Assembly (NCBI GenBank): GCA_021817245.1
Contig: JAKAVQ010000007.1
Span: 59,091 to 123,090 of the forward strand
Length of the DNA: 64,000 bases
From: Thermoplasmata archaeon
GTDB lineage: Archaea; Thermoplasmatota; Thermoplasmata; Lutacidiplasmatales; UBA184
Direction: 5' to 3'
A program made the position numbers and the translations under genes. This document shows positions 43,351 to 51,956 of this stretch, one piece after another; the stretch's first letter is position 1, and every line of letters starts with the position of its first letter. The notes under the pieces were generated by a model, which did no database searches, was not told the DNA's origin, and was given only the letters and a program-made list of their open reading frames with translations.

Positions 43351-44428
43351 CGATGTCCTCGTCCGCGAGCACGTGCTCCCGCCCTACGGTCTGACCGGGG
43401 AATCGGGCGCTCCGGCCCCAGACCTGGGCGGCGCGGAAGCTCTTGAGGAGCTCTCCCGGAAGCCTCCGCAACAGCTCATCGATGTCGTCCCCCTGGCGGA
43501 GGATCACTGGCTCCTCGAGGTCCGGAGGGCGGCCCGGCGGCTTCACGTACACGCGGATGAAGCGCAGCGCGTGGCCGATGGTGTCGATGAGCTCGTCGAG
43601 CCCGATCTTGTCGCGCGCCGAGATGAAGATCGGCCGGAACCCCTTCAGCTCGGCGGCGAGCCTCGTCCTCTCCGTCGGGGTCAGCATCTCGGATTTGTTG
43701 ACGACAAAGATCGCGGGAAGATAGACCCGGTTGCCGGCGAGCACGTCGATCAACTGGTCGACGCTCGCATCTTCGCGGAACACGATCGAACCGTTGTGGA
43801 ACCCGAACTCCCGTGCGATCTGCGCCGCCGCCCCGCCCGCGAGGTGGGTAAGGCGGACGGTGCTCGTCACGGTAAGCCCGCCCCGGTCGGCGCGCTGGAC
43901 GACGATCCGCGGGGGGCGCTGATTGACCCGCACCCCCGCCCCTTCGAGCTCGGCCGCGAGCGCCCGGAGGTTCGGATGTTCCGGGTCGATGAGGAAGAGG
44001 ATCAGATCCACCGACCGGACGACCGAGAGGACCTCGCGACCCCGTCCCCGGCCTTTGGCCGCGCCGGGGACGAGTCCCGGCATGTCGAGGACCTGGATCG
44101 AGGCCCCCCCCCAGCGGAGCATGCCGGGGATGATGGAGACCGTCGTGAAGTCGTAGGCCCCGGTCTCGCTCTCGGCCGCGGTCAGGCGGTTCAGCAGCGT
44201 GGACTTCCCTACCGAGGGGTATCCGACGAGACCGACGGTCGCGTTGCCGCTCTTGCGGACCCCGTACCCGACGCCCCCACCTTTTCCCTTGGCCCGGGTC
44301 TCTCGCTCGATCCGCAGGACCGCGAGCTTCGCCTTGAGGCGGCCGATGTGCAGTTGGGTCGCCTTGTTGTAGGCGGTGTTCCGGATCTCCTCCTCCACCG
44401 CGGCGATCTGCTCTTCGAGCGACGACAT
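43307..44428 (-). CDS. drg: DRG-type (Obg-related) GTPase
   Basis: This 373-residue developmentally regulated GTP-binding protein family member associates with ribosomes in eukaryotes and archaea. The N-terminal coiled region (IAAVEEEIRNTAYNKATQLH) is followed by GLVGYPSVGKST (P-loop from Gly69), DFTTVSIIPGMLRW (switch I), DMPGLVPGAAKGRGRGREVL (G3) and VNKSEM (base recognition). A C-terminal TGS domain comes last (RFIRVYVKPPGRPPDLEEPV, ending HVLADEDIVTVVVARG). ATG 44428 gives the standard MSSLEEQI start. It is divergent from the HerA-like gene. Confidence 0.95.
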   Translation of the reverse strand: MSSLEEQIAAVEEEIRNTAYNKATQLHIGRLKAKLAVLRIERETRAKGKGGGVGYGVRKSGNATVGLVGYPSVGKSTLLNRLTAAESETGAYDFTTVSIIPGMLRWGGASIQVLDMPGLVPGAAKGRGRGREVLSVVRSVDLILFLIDPEHPNLRALAAELEGAGVRVNQRPPRIVVQRADRGGLTVTSTVRLTHLAGGAAAQIAREFGFHNGSIVFREDASVDQLIDVLAGNRVYLPAIFVVNKSEMLTPTERTRLAAELKGFRPIFISARDKIGLDELIDTIGHALRFIRVYVKPPGRPPDLEEPVILRQGDDIDELLRRLPGELLKSFRAAQVWGRSARFPGQTVGREHVLADEDIVTVVVARGSARPVA

Positions 44429-44559
44429 CGGGGAGGTTGAGCCCTCGCCCTTCCGGGGCAGGACTTCTACTTGAGCGTGACGTGGGCCGCCCATCGCCCA
44501 TCGACCGTGAACGGCGGTGCGGTCTTGGGCCCGGAGCCGCACTCCTTCGAGATCGATCC

Positions 44560-46983
44560 ATGCCCCCGCCAGGCGTTGTCGCTCTGGAGGACCGGCCGGT
44601 CCGCGTCCGCTGGCGCCTTCGGCCGCGGCCCTCGGGGGATCGGCGCCGCGACGACCCGGAAGAGCGCGAGCGAAAAGCGCTCTCCGCGCTTCGGGTCGGT
44701 CACGGGCTCGGAGAGGCGCTCGAGCTCACCATCGACTCGGGCGCCATCGCGCGGATTCGGGTCAACGCGCGGTCCACGGACGGGGAGCGCTGGCTCTCCC
44801 GGGTGCTGCTGCCGGCCCTCGACCCAGCGGGGTGGGTCCGAGAACCGGCCGCCGAGGACCTTCCCCGCCCGCCCGAGCTCGTGGCCCGGCGCCGCGCCGG
44901 ATGGCCGACCCCGCTCCGGTCTCCGTCCGGACCGAGCTCCTGGGTCGATGCCTTCGCACAGAGCCTGATGGCGCACCCCGCCGGAGCCCGGCTCCGGCTC
45001 GTGGCACGGCCCCTGCCCGATCCGGCCGCCCGCTGGTGGACGCCGCGTCCCTCGGTTCCGACCGGACCCGTGTCCCACCGGACCACGGTCGGAGCCTCGT
45101 GCCGATCTGAGCCGCCCGGGCGGGATCCGCTCCGCGACGAGCGACCGAGCGGCCCTCCGCTGTTCTGGCAAGCGCGGATCGCGGTCGAACCCGACGGCGG
45201 AGGCTTGACCGGTTCGCAGTTCCGCCGACTCGGGGAGATCCTCGGCCGGGCCACGCGGATCGCCAACGGGAACGGCCTCGACTTCCGCCCGAGCCCGCGG
45301 TGGGTCCCCGGATCGGTCCGGAGCGCGCTCCTCGCGCACGAAGAGGTGGTCCTCCTCCTGCCCTCGATCGTGTGTGCGACCGCAGCGGCCCCCTTGTCGG
45401 CCCCGCTCCTCCCGATGGGCAGGACCCCGGGAGGAACCGTGGTGGGGCCCTCTCTCGAGGCGCACCAGGGCCGGCACCTGGCCGTCCTCGGGGAAACGGG
45501 GATGGGGAAGAGCTCCCACCTCGTCGCCCTGGCCCGACGCGTCAGCACGCGCTACGGCCTCCTCTTCTTCGACCCGATCGGCGATACGATCGCGCGACTC
45601 GACCGGGAGCTCCCTCCGCCGGCCTCGGCACGGACACTCCGCGTCGACCCGGTCACCCATGCGCTCCGGCTCAACGCGCTTGCCGGGATCTCTTCGGAGG
45701 GAAGCGATCCCCTCCGGGCGGAACGCCGACTCAACGACCTCGTCCATGCGCTCCGCCGAGTGCGTGCGGGACGGTACGCGGACCCCTTCTGGGGGCCTCG
45801 ACTGGACGAGATGCTGACCCGTGCGCTTCGGTCGGCCGCGGCACTCAAGGCCGGGACGCTCACCGATGCGCACACGCTCCTTGCGACCGGGGCCCGAGCG
45901 CCGCGGAACGTACCTTCGGAAGCCCTGGGCGAGGTTCGGGAGCTTTCGGAGCGTCTTCGGGAGCGCCCCGACGACGGGGAGGGGGCGCGTCGGCTGCTTT
46001 ACGAGATCGTGCGGAGCCGGGTTCTCGAGCGGATGCTCTGCGCCCGAGACCCGGAGCTCGACCCCTCCGCCCTCGTGGAGCCCGGCCGGGTCGTGCTCGT
46101 GTCGGGGAACGCCCCGCGCGTCGGCGAGTCTACGGCCCGCTACCTGCTCTCCGTCTATCTCGCCCTCGTCTGGTCCGAGCTCCTGGCGCGACCTCGACGG
46201 TCGAAGACGTTCGTCGTGCTGGACGAGGCGCAGTGGTTCTCCCACGAGAGCCTCGCGGAGATGCTCCGCCTGGGGCGTAGAGAGAACGTGCACGTGGTGC
46301 TCGCGACCCAGGCGATCGCATCCCTGCCGGGCAACGTGCCCGAAGCGGTCTGGACGAACGTGGCCGACGTCCTCGCCTTCCGAGGGTCCCCCGAAGAGGC
46401 CCGCGAGCTCGCGAAGGTCTCGTCGGAGATCTCCGCGGAGCGGCTTCTGTCGCTTCCTCGGGGCCACGCCATCGCCCTCGTCGGAAAGGGCGAACGGGTC
46501 GAGCCGCTCCGCACGCTGTGGCTCCCGGACGGTGGAAGCTCGGCCGGCGCGCCCACCGGTGGGCTCGAGGAAGATTCCGGGGACCTACGGCCCCCGCGAG
46601 GTCTCGGGACGGAGCCGGACGGTCCCCCTGCCCGTCCGACCGTGCCGCGGGACGTCACCGCTCCCGGGGGCTCGCTCGGCTCGGAGGAGCCGGCCGACCG
46701 TATCGAGCGGGTCCTGGCCGCCCTGAGGGCCCAGGCCTCGGCGGCCGCCGGCTCCGAGCTCCTGCGGGTGTCGCCCCGGGAGCTGCGCCGCGAGTACGAC
46801 CCGCAAGGGGATGCGGTGAGGGCGGTCGGCGCGCTCCTTGGCCGCAACGGCATCCTCCGGGCGGTCGAGCGGGAATGCGGGGCCACCGTCTGGGCTCTCG
46901 AGGTCGCCCGGCTGACGCTTTCGAGAGAAGGGTCGGAAGCGGACGCCCGAGCCGGCGATGCGGAAGCGGGCAAAGTAAATTAG
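44560..46983 (+). CDS. HerA/VirB4-like AAA ATPase
   Basis: This 807-residue ATPase of the HerA-FtsK superfamily is most like VirB4/TraC-type pumps. The P-loop is GETGMGKSSHL (residues 311-321, Lys317). LLFFDPIGDTIARL lies just after it, and FVVLDEAQWFSH (Asp555, Glu556) is Walker B. HVVLATQAIASLPGNVPEAV contains the sensor-like ATQ motif. Residues 1-310 are an unassigned N-terminal region without membrane helices. The C-terminus has a disordered Pro/Gly stretch and a small helical domain with wHTH-like character (ELRREYDPQGDAVRAVGALL). ATG 44560 is chosen and the promoter is unclear. It is followed after 23 bp by three KaiC-like genes. There are no conjugation genes nearby. DNA or protein translocation is possible. 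Confidence 0.75.
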   Translation: MPPPGVVALEDRPVRVRWRLRPRPSGDRRRDDPEERERKALSALRVGHGLGEALELTIDSGAIARIRVNARSTDGERWLSRVLLPALDPAGWVREPAAEDLPRPPELVARRRAGWPTPLRSPSGPSSWVDAFAQSLMAHPAGARLRLVARPLPDPAARWWTPRPSVPTGPVSHRTTVGASCRSEPPGRDPLRDERPSGPPLFWQARIAVEPDGGGLTGSQFRRLGEILGRATRIANGNGLDFRPSPRWVPGSVRSALLAHEEVVLLLPSIVCATAAAPLSAPLLPMGRTPGGTVVGPSLEAHQGRHLAVLGETGMGKSSHLVALARRVSTRYGLLFFDPIGDTIARLDRELPPPASARTLRVDPVTHALRLNALAGISSEGSDPLRAERRLNDLVHALRRVRAGRYADPFWGPRLDEMLTRALRSAAALKAGTLTDAHTLLATGARAPRNVPSEALGEVRELSERLRERPDDGEGARRLLYEIVRSRVLERMLCARDPELDPSALVEPGRVVLVSGNAPRVGESTARYLLSVYLALVWSELLARPRRSKTFVVLDEAQWFSHESLAEMLRLGRRENVHVVLATQAIASLPGNVPEAVWTNVADVLAFRGSPEEARELAKVSSEISAERLLSLPRGHAIALVGKGERVEPLRTLWLPDGGSSAGAPTGGLEEDSGDLRPPRGLGTEPDGPPARPTVPRDVTAPGGSLGSEEPADRIERVLAALRAQASAAAGSELLRVSPRELRREYDPQGDAVRAVGALLGRNGILRAVERECGATVWALEVARLTLSREGSEADARAGDAEAGKVN
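46974..46981 (+). promoter_or_regulatory. TATA-like box of the KaiC-like genes
   Basis: The agtaaatt sequence overlaps the end of the HerA-like gene and is centred about 30 bp before ATG 47007. The KaiC-like trio can therefore be transcribed separately and without a leader. Confidence 0.55.
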
Positions 46984-47006
46984 CGAAGGAACCGCTCGTT
47001 TCCTCG

Positions 47007-47816
47007 ATGGAGTCTCCTTCCGACGCCCCGGCGTCGGCCCCGTCGGGAACCACCCCCGGGCTCATGGGCCCGGCGACGATCCTGCCCCGGTGCGCCACCG
47101 GAATCGAGGGGCTGGACAACATCCTCGAAGGAGGAATCCCGCGGGGCAATATGGTGCTGGTCGCGGGGAGCGTGGGGACCGGCAAGACGACGCTCTCGCT
47201 CGAGTTCTTGGTCCGCGGCGCGGAGCGCGGCGAGCGCTCCCTGTTCATCTCCGTCACCGAGGCCTCGTCGAAGCTGATCCAGAACCTTTCCACGTTCGAG
47301 TTCTTCCGTCGGGACCTCATCGAGCAGGGGTCGCTCGTCTTCGTCGACCTTCCGGTGATCTACGACCGGCTCGGCCTCGGCGAGGAGGAGCTGACGGGCG
47401 AGGAGATCGACATCCTGATCCGGACGATCCGCGATCTCGTCCGGTCGCTCGGCGCACAGCGGCTCGTCCTGGACAGCCTCACGTCGGTCTGCTACCGAAT
47501 CCGCAAGGACGAACAGATCCGGGACTTCATGCTCCGCCTCGGCCAAGAGCTCAACGAGCTCGGCTGCACCTCCCTCCTCGTCTCGGAGATCGGTCCGAAC
47601 CCGGCCCGCTACTCCCTGCACGGGGTCGAGGAGGCGATCGTCGACGGCGTCATCCTCCTGTGGAACACCCGGCGCTTCGGCGACATCCTCCGCGTGGTCC
47701 AGATCGTCAAGATGCGGGGGACGTCGCACTCCCGGGCGCAGTACGTCCTCGAACTCACCCCGATCGGGATCCTCATGGCCCCGCATCTGAAGGGCGGCCG
47801 CGAGGGAGGTCCGTAG
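47007..47816 (+). CDS. KaiC/RadA-like ATPase with intact P-loop
   Basis: This 269-residue single-domain KaiC-family protein begins GIEGLDNILEGGIPRGNMVL, as in KaiC and RadA. The intact P-loop GSVGTGKTT is at residues 54-62, SLFISVTEASSKLIQNL follows, and LVLDSLTSVCYRIRKDE contains the Walker B Asp. The C-terminal region (RFGDILRVVQIVKMRGTSHS, then RAQYVLELTPIGI) is the usual KaiC end. The family includes archaeal signalling and motility ATPases such as FlaH. It is the first and only apparently ATP-competent member of a three-gene set. It begins behind its own TATA-like box and ends 4 bp before the next gene. Confidence 0.85.
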   Translation: MESPSDAPASAPSGTTPGLMGPATILPRCATGIEGLDNILEGGIPRGNMVLVAGSVGTGKTTLSLEFLVRGAERGERSLFISVTEASSKLIQNLSTFEFFRRDLIEQGSLVFVDLPVIYDRLGLGEEELTGEEIDILIRTIRDLVRSLGAQRLVLDSLTSVCYRIRKDEQIRDFMLRLGQELNELGCTSLLVSEIGPNPARYSLHGVEEAIVDGVILLWNTRRFGDILRVVQIVKMRGTSHSRAQYVLELTPIGILMAPHLKGGREGGP

Positions 47817-47820
47817 GCCC

Positions 47821-48402
47821 GTGCCGATCGATATCGGCGAGCGGCTCCGGGGCCTCCCGACCGGTAGCGCGGTCGCCCTGAAGATCGACCCGCGCGAGTA
47901 CGCCGACCATTACTTCGCGGTGCTGAACGCGACCCTCCGCGATGTCGGCAGCGAGACGAACGCCCACACGATCTACGTCGCGGTCACGAACCCGGCGGCG
48001 TTCGTCTGGACGCTCGCCCAGGCGCTCGACGTGCCCATCGACCGGATCTCGTTCGTGGATGCGATCAGCCACATCATGATGAACTACGCGAACCCGCTCC
48101 CGAACGCGACGTACGTCGAGAGCCCGCGGGCCCTCGAGGAGATCATGCTCCGGGTCGAGTACCTCCTGCGGAAGTACCCGCACCCCCGCTCGATCGTGGT
48201 GATCGACAGCGTGAACTCCCTCGCGATCCACAACCCGCCCGAGCTCCTCTCTGAGTTCTTTCACATCCTCCTCAACAATCTCAAGAGCCGTTCGGTCCTG
48301 ACGCTCGTGCTCGAGACCGTGGAGGAGGAGCAGACCGGCGTCGAGCAGATGCTCAACCTGGTCGTGGACGAGACGATCGACGTCGCCCGGGCCGGACGGT
48401 GA
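47821..48402 (+). CDS. KaiC-like protein without a P-loop
   Basis: This 193-residue protein is fold-related to KaiC by position and pattern: AVALKIDPREYADHYFAVLN, TIYVAVTNPAAFVWTLAQAL, SIVVIDSVNSLAIHNPPELL and FFHILLNNLKSRSVLTLVLE. No GxxxxGK motif is present, so it should not bind ATP in the usual way. It starts at GTG 47821, 4 bp after the previous stop, and its end overlaps the next start (GTGA, 48399-48402). A non-catalytic subunit that forms a mixed ring or complex with the intact member is a reasonable inference. Confidence 0.7.
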   Translation: MPIDIGERLRGLPTGSAVALKIDPREYADHYFAVLNATLRDVGSETNAHTIYVAVTNPAAFVWTLAQALDVPIDRISFVDAISHIMMNYANPLPNATYVESPRALEEIMLRVEYLLRKYPHPRSIVVIDSVNSLAIHNPPELLSEFFHILLNNLKSRSVLTLVLETVEEEQTGVEQMLNLVVDETIDVARAGR

Positions 48403-49169
48403 CCGTGAGCGACGCGCAGCGGATCTTCGACATCCCCGAGATCGACATCCCGCTCGGGACCGCCCTCCCTCCGGGCTGGCTCGCGCTCCTGAGCGGTCAC
48501 TCCGGCTCGGGCGCCCCGGTGCTCGCAAAGCAGTTCGCGCACGCGGGGGTGGGCCAGGTCCCGGTGCTGTTCTACACGACGTACGAGCGGACCGACGACG
48601 TCACGAAGGCGTTCAGCGACCTCGGCTGGGACCCGGCATCGGTCACGGTCGTGAACCTCGCGGACGAGTACTACGAGCGCGTGCTCGTCCACGGCCTCGA
48701 CGTGGCCCGCGCCCGCGAGGTCGGTCTTTCGCTCGCCGACGTGACGAGCAACCCGGGGCGCTCCCGGACCGGCAGCTCTTTCAGCCTGACGAACCGGATG
48801 CTGAGCGACCTCGCCGGGATCGACAGCCCGTTCCGACTCGTGGTCGATTCCGTCGACTTCTTCTTCGAGGTCCTCGAACCCCACGACGTGACGACGGTCG
48901 CCCGCCAGATCCGCCACCGATGCCAGACGATCGGCGGCCAGGCGCTCCTCACCGCCCATTCGATCGCGCACGACCGCGCGGTCTTCGGTCTCCTCCAGGA
49001 CCTGGCCGACGTCGTCTTCGAGCTTCGCGCCGAGCCGCGGCACGACCGCTACGACCACACGCTCTACCTCGAGAAGGTCGCGAACCGGCCGTCGCTCACC
49101 CACATCTGGCGCGCGGTGATGGGCGAGGGCGGCTGGTACGTGGAGGAGCGTCGACCGACTCCCTCGTAG
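48399..49169 (+). CDS. KaiC-like protein with degenerate P-loop
   Basis: This 256-residue protein keeps the KaiC outline, with LALLSGHSGSGAPVLAKQFA, VLFYTTYERTDDVTKAFSDL, FRLVVDSVDFFFEVLEPHDV and ALLTAHSIAHDRAVFGLLQD. The P-loop reads GHSGSGAP (residues 33-40), with the essential lysine replaced by alanine. It is therefore likely catalytically inactive. GTG 48399 overlaps the stop of the preceding gene by 4 bp, so the last two are tightly coupled. The C-terminal end (YLEKVANRPSLTHIWRAVMG) is unlike RadA. Function unknown. Confidence 0.72.
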   Translation: MTVSDAQRIFDIPEIDIPLGTALPPGWLALLSGHSGSGAPVLAKQFAHAGVGQVPVLFYTTYERTDDVTKAFSDLGWDPASVTVVNLADEYYERVLVHGLDVARAREVGLSLADVTSNPGRSRTGSSFSLTNRMLSDLAGIDSPFRLVVDSVDFFFEVLEPHDVTTVARQIRHRCQTIGGQALLTAHSIAHDRAVFGLLQDLADVVFELRAEPRHDRYDHTLYLEKVANRPSLTHIWRAVMGEGGWYVEERRPTPS

Positions 49170-49242
49170 ATAGTCGATTCCGCGCGCGTAAGCGTACCTT
49201 TATTGGCGCTGGCTCGCTCGTGACCCCCGAGGAGTTCCGACT

Positions 49243-50028
49243 GTGGAGGACGTGGTCATCCGAACGCTCGAGAAGGTGCCGCTCCACGAGCCGATCCTGG
49301 TCGAGGGTCTGCCGGGCGTCGGCAATGTCGGGAAGCTCGCCGCGGATTACCTCAAGGAGCAACTGCCCGCGAAGCCGCTCGCGACGGTCTACTCGAAGTT
49401 CTTCCCTCCGCAGGTTTACGTCTCGGAGGAAGGGATCATCCGGCTGGTCTCGAACGACCTGTACTACTGGAAGGCCGGGGGGAAGGCCGAGCGCGATGTC
49501 CTGATCCTCGGCGGGGACTACCAGGGGATCAGCCCCGAGGGCCAGTACGAGATCACCGAGCGGGTCCTCGACTACTGCCGCGGCCTCGGCGTCAAGGAGG
49601 TCTACACGCTCGCCGGGTTCGCCCAGGGCAAGGTCGTGGAGCAGCCCCGGGTGCTCGGAGCCGCCACGCTCCCCGCGCGCGTCGAAGCCCTCAAGAAGCT
49701 CGGCGTGGTCTTCTCCCGCAACGACCCGGGAGGGGGTCTGATCGGAGCGAGCGGGCTCTTCCTCGGCCTCGGCCGTCTCTACGGCATGGAAGGGGCGTGC
49801 CTTATGGGCGAGACGAGCGGCTACTTCGTTGACCCGCGCAGCGCCGAAGCGGTCCTCAAGGTGCTGAGCCGGGTACTGCACGTCGAGATCGATTTTACCG
49901 CGCTCGAGTCGAAGGCTCAGGAGATCGACCGCATCGCGCAGAAGATCCACGAGGCCGAGCAGCGTTCGGCGGAGCCCAGCGCGCCTTCCGGTGGGCCGCC
50001 GCGCGAGGACCTCGGCTACATCGGCTGA
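49243..50028 (+). CDS. PAC2 family protein (proteasome assembly chaperone-like)
   Basis: This 261-residue protein belongs to the PAC2 family. VEGLPGVGNVGKLAADYLKE at the N-terminus, VYVSEEGIIRLVSNDLYYWK, LTEER-type core ILGGDYQGISPEGQYEITER and GEARGLGxxL-like GASGLFLGLGRLYGMEGACL are typical of the archaeal members. The C-terminus is a helical and disordered tail. Eukaryotic PAC2 helps proteasome assembly and archaeal homologues are thought to do the same. It starts at GTG 49243 behind a ctttattg TATA-like element (49198-49205). It often occurs near aIF2-alpha/Nop10 in archaea, but here it is about 12 kb away. Confidence 0.9.
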   Translation: MEDVVIRTLEKVPLHEPILVEGLPGVGNVGKLAADYLKEQLPAKPLATVYSKFFPPQVYVSEEGIIRLVSNDLYYWKAGGKAERDVLILGGDYQGISPEGQYEITERVLDYCRGLGVKEVYTLAGFAQGKVVEQPRVLGAATLPARVEALKKLGVVFSRNDPGGGLIGASGLFLGLGRLYGMEGACLMGETSGYFVDPRSAEAVLKVLSRVLHVEIDFTALESKAQEIDRIAQKIHEAEQRSAEPSAPSGGPPREDLGYIG

Positions 50029-50037
50029 ACGGGGCCC

Positions 50038-51195
50038 GTGCCGGCGCCCGAGGCCGACCGGACCGCGCCTTCCGGTCCCGCCACCGCGGATCGGGTCCGC
50101 TTAGTCCTCCGGAGCCTCGGGCCGCTCTGCGACCCGGACGGGTTCGTTCCGTTCGACCGCTTCATGGAGGTGGCGCTGTACGCGGAGGGCCTCGGCTACT
50201 ACGCCGGCGACCGCTCGCCCACCGGACCGGGGGGCGACTTCTACACGGCGCCGCAGGTCCATCCTCTGTTCGGGGCCACTCTCGGCGATCGCGCGCGGGC
50301 CGTTCACCGCGCGCTCGGCGAACGGCGTCCGCTCCGGCTGGTCGAACTCGGTCCGGGCGACGGCTCGCTCGCTGCGGGCCTCTTCGCGGCGTTCCGGGAG
50401 GCCGGCGGCGCTCCCGACGGAACGGAGTACCTCCTCATCGAGCGCGCTCCGAGCCTCGGCCGGGCGACGCTCGAGCGGCTCGGCGAGGCCGCCGATTCCG
50501 CCGGGGTGCGCGTGCGGCTCGGCACCTCGGTCGGCGGGGACGGCCCGTTCGAGGGGATCGTGATCGCGAACGAGCTGCTCGATGCGCAACCGTGCCGTCG
50601 ACTGCGCTGGACCGGCCGCGAATGGACGGAGCTCGGGGTCGAGATCGACGGAGCGCACCTCCGGCCGGCCGAGCGCCCCCTGACGAGCCCCGTTCCGCCG
50701 CCGGCGCTCCCGAGCGGCCCGGAGCCCGGCACGATCGTCGAGCTGTCGCCCGTGGCGGAGGCGATCGTCCGGGAGATCGCCGACCATCTGGTCGGCGGAG
50801 TGGCGATCGTGGTCGACTACGGCGCCGAGGAGGAGGAGATCGTTCGCGGCCATCCCCGCGGGACCCTCGCGGCGGTTCGGGGCCATCGACCGGTCGACGA
50901 TCCGCTCGAGGCTCCCGGGGCGACCGACCTCTCCGCGTTCGTGAACTTCTCCCGCGTCCGGTCGGCGGCGCGGCGCGCGGGGCTCGTGGAGCTTGCCTAC
51001 TCCTCGCAGGCCGAAGCGCTCGGACGCTGGGGGTTCCCCGCGCGGTTCGAGGCGGCCGTACGCCGGACGAGGTCGTCGGAGGAGGAGGTCCGGCTGCGGC
51101 TTGCGGCGAAGAATCTATTGTTCGGCTTCGAGGGGTTCCGCGCGCTCGAGCTCGCCGCTAGGGCGAGCGCGCCGGCCCTGCGCGGGCTCACGTGA
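50038..51195 (+). CDS. MidA/NDUFAF7-like SAM-dependent methyltransferase
   Basis: This 385-residue protein of the DUF185 family includes the mitochondrial arginine methyltransferase NDUFAF7/MidA and many bacterial proteins. The family signature YYAGDRSPTGPGGDFYTAPQ appears early, then VELGPGDGSLAAGLF (SAM-binding loop), GIVIANELLDAQPCRRLRW and AIVVDYGAEEEEI. It starts at GTG 50038, 9 bp after the PAC2 stop, so co-transcription is likely. Archaeal members are uncommon to my knowledge, so a bacterial origin is possible. Codon use looks like the neighbours. The methylated substrate is unknown here. Confidence 0.85.
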   Translation: MPAPEADRTAPSGPATADRVRLVLRSLGPLCDPDGFVPFDRFMEVALYAEGLGYYAGDRSPTGPGGDFYTAPQVHPLFGATLGDRARAVHRALGERRPLRLVELGPGDGSLAAGLFAAFREAGGAPDGTEYLLIERAPSLGRATLERLGEAADSAGVRVRLGTSVGGDGPFEGIVIANELLDAQPCRRLRWTGREWTELGVEIDGAHLRPAERPLTSPVPPPALPSGPEPGTIVELSPVAEAIVREIADHLVGGVAIVVDYGAEEEEIVRGHPRGTLAAVRGHRPVDDPLEAPGATDLSAFVNFSRVRSAARRAGLVELAYSSQAEALGRWGFPARFEAAVRRTRSSEEEVRLRLAAKNLLFGFEGFRALELAARASAPALRGLT

Positions 51196-51871
51196 CCGGG
51201 CGGACCGCGCCCGTCGCGAGGGGCTCGGCCACCTTCCCGTCCACGAGCAGCTTTGCGACCTCGGGCGGCAGAGAGACGACGTCGTCCGCGCGGAGGTCGA
51301 GCGTCTCCGCGCCGACCTCGATCGGTCGGCTGTCCTGGAGGATGCGGACCCACGCAAGCGCGGTGGGAGGCGAGGCGGCCGGGGACGCCTTCACCGTCGG
51401 TGGCGGGGGCGGTCGGGATGCGGTAGCGACGGGCTCCACCGGAACGCTGGCGGGGGACGGCCCGGGGGGGAGGGGCGTCGCGGGACCGCCGGGCTCAAGG
51501 TACGGCGCCGAGGAGCGCCGGTGCTCGAGGAGCGCGCGCAGCAGCTGATCGAACAGGGCCCGCTCCTCCCCGAGCGCGTTCGGCAGATCGCGGGGGCCGC
51601 CGATCGATGCCTGGAACGCTGAGGTCAGGACCTTCTGCGTGCGGCCCTCGACGATGTCGCGGGCGAGCTGGCTCGCGCGCTGGTAGGTCTGCCGGGCGAG
51701 CTCTCCCTTGCGGCCGGAGGGGTTCTCGCGGAGATCGGCCTCGTACGTGCGGCGGACATCGGCCAGGTAGGCCTGCGTCGAGCCGTAGAAGTCGTGCGGC
51801 AGCTTCGCGAGCCCCCGGACCGAGGCCTCGTTCCGCCGCCACTCGAGCAGGAGCGTGAAGTGATCGGGCAT
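51188..51871 (-). CDS. GINS complex subunit (Gins51/Gins15 type)
   Basis: This 227-residue replication factor of the GINS complex activates the MCM helicase together with the Cdc45/GAN homologue. The helical A domain comes first (FTLLLEWRRNEASVRGLAKL, PHDFYGSTQAYLADVRRTYE). A Pro-rich linker follows, and then the small beta-rich B domain at the C-terminus (ALAWVRILQDSRPIEVGAET, DDVVSLPPEVAKLLVDGKVA). The A-then-B order is that of archaeal Gins51. ATG 51871 lies about 30 bp from a palindromic TATA box shared with the Toprim gene. The 3' end overlaps the convergent methyltransferase gene by 8 bp. Confidence 0.88.
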   Translation of the reverse strand: MPDHFTLLLEWRRNEASVRGLAKLPHDFYGSTQAYLADVRRTYEADLRENPSGRKGELARQTYQRASQLARDIVEGRTQKVLTSAFQASIGGPRDLPNALGEERALFDQLLRALLEHRRSSAPYLEPGGPATPLPPGPSPASVPVEPVATASRPPPPPTVKASPAASPPTALAWVRILQDSRPIEVGAETLDLRADDVVSLPPEVAKLLVDGKVAEPLATGAVRPVT

Positions 51872-51900
51872 GGAGGGGCCTCCGCCCGACGGACCAAGGA

Positions 51901-51906
51901 CTATAG
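51901..51906. promoter_or_regulatory. Palindromic TATA element between GINS and Toprim genes
   Basis: CTATAG reads the same on both strands and is placed about 26-30 bp from the GINS ATG in one direction. In the other direction it gives a short leader before the Toprim GTG. One element may serve as a bidirectional promoter. Confidence 0.5.
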
Positions 51907-51956
51907 GATGTATTCGGTCTCCCCGGTCGGTCGGAGGCCGGGAGGGGCCGGGCGAC

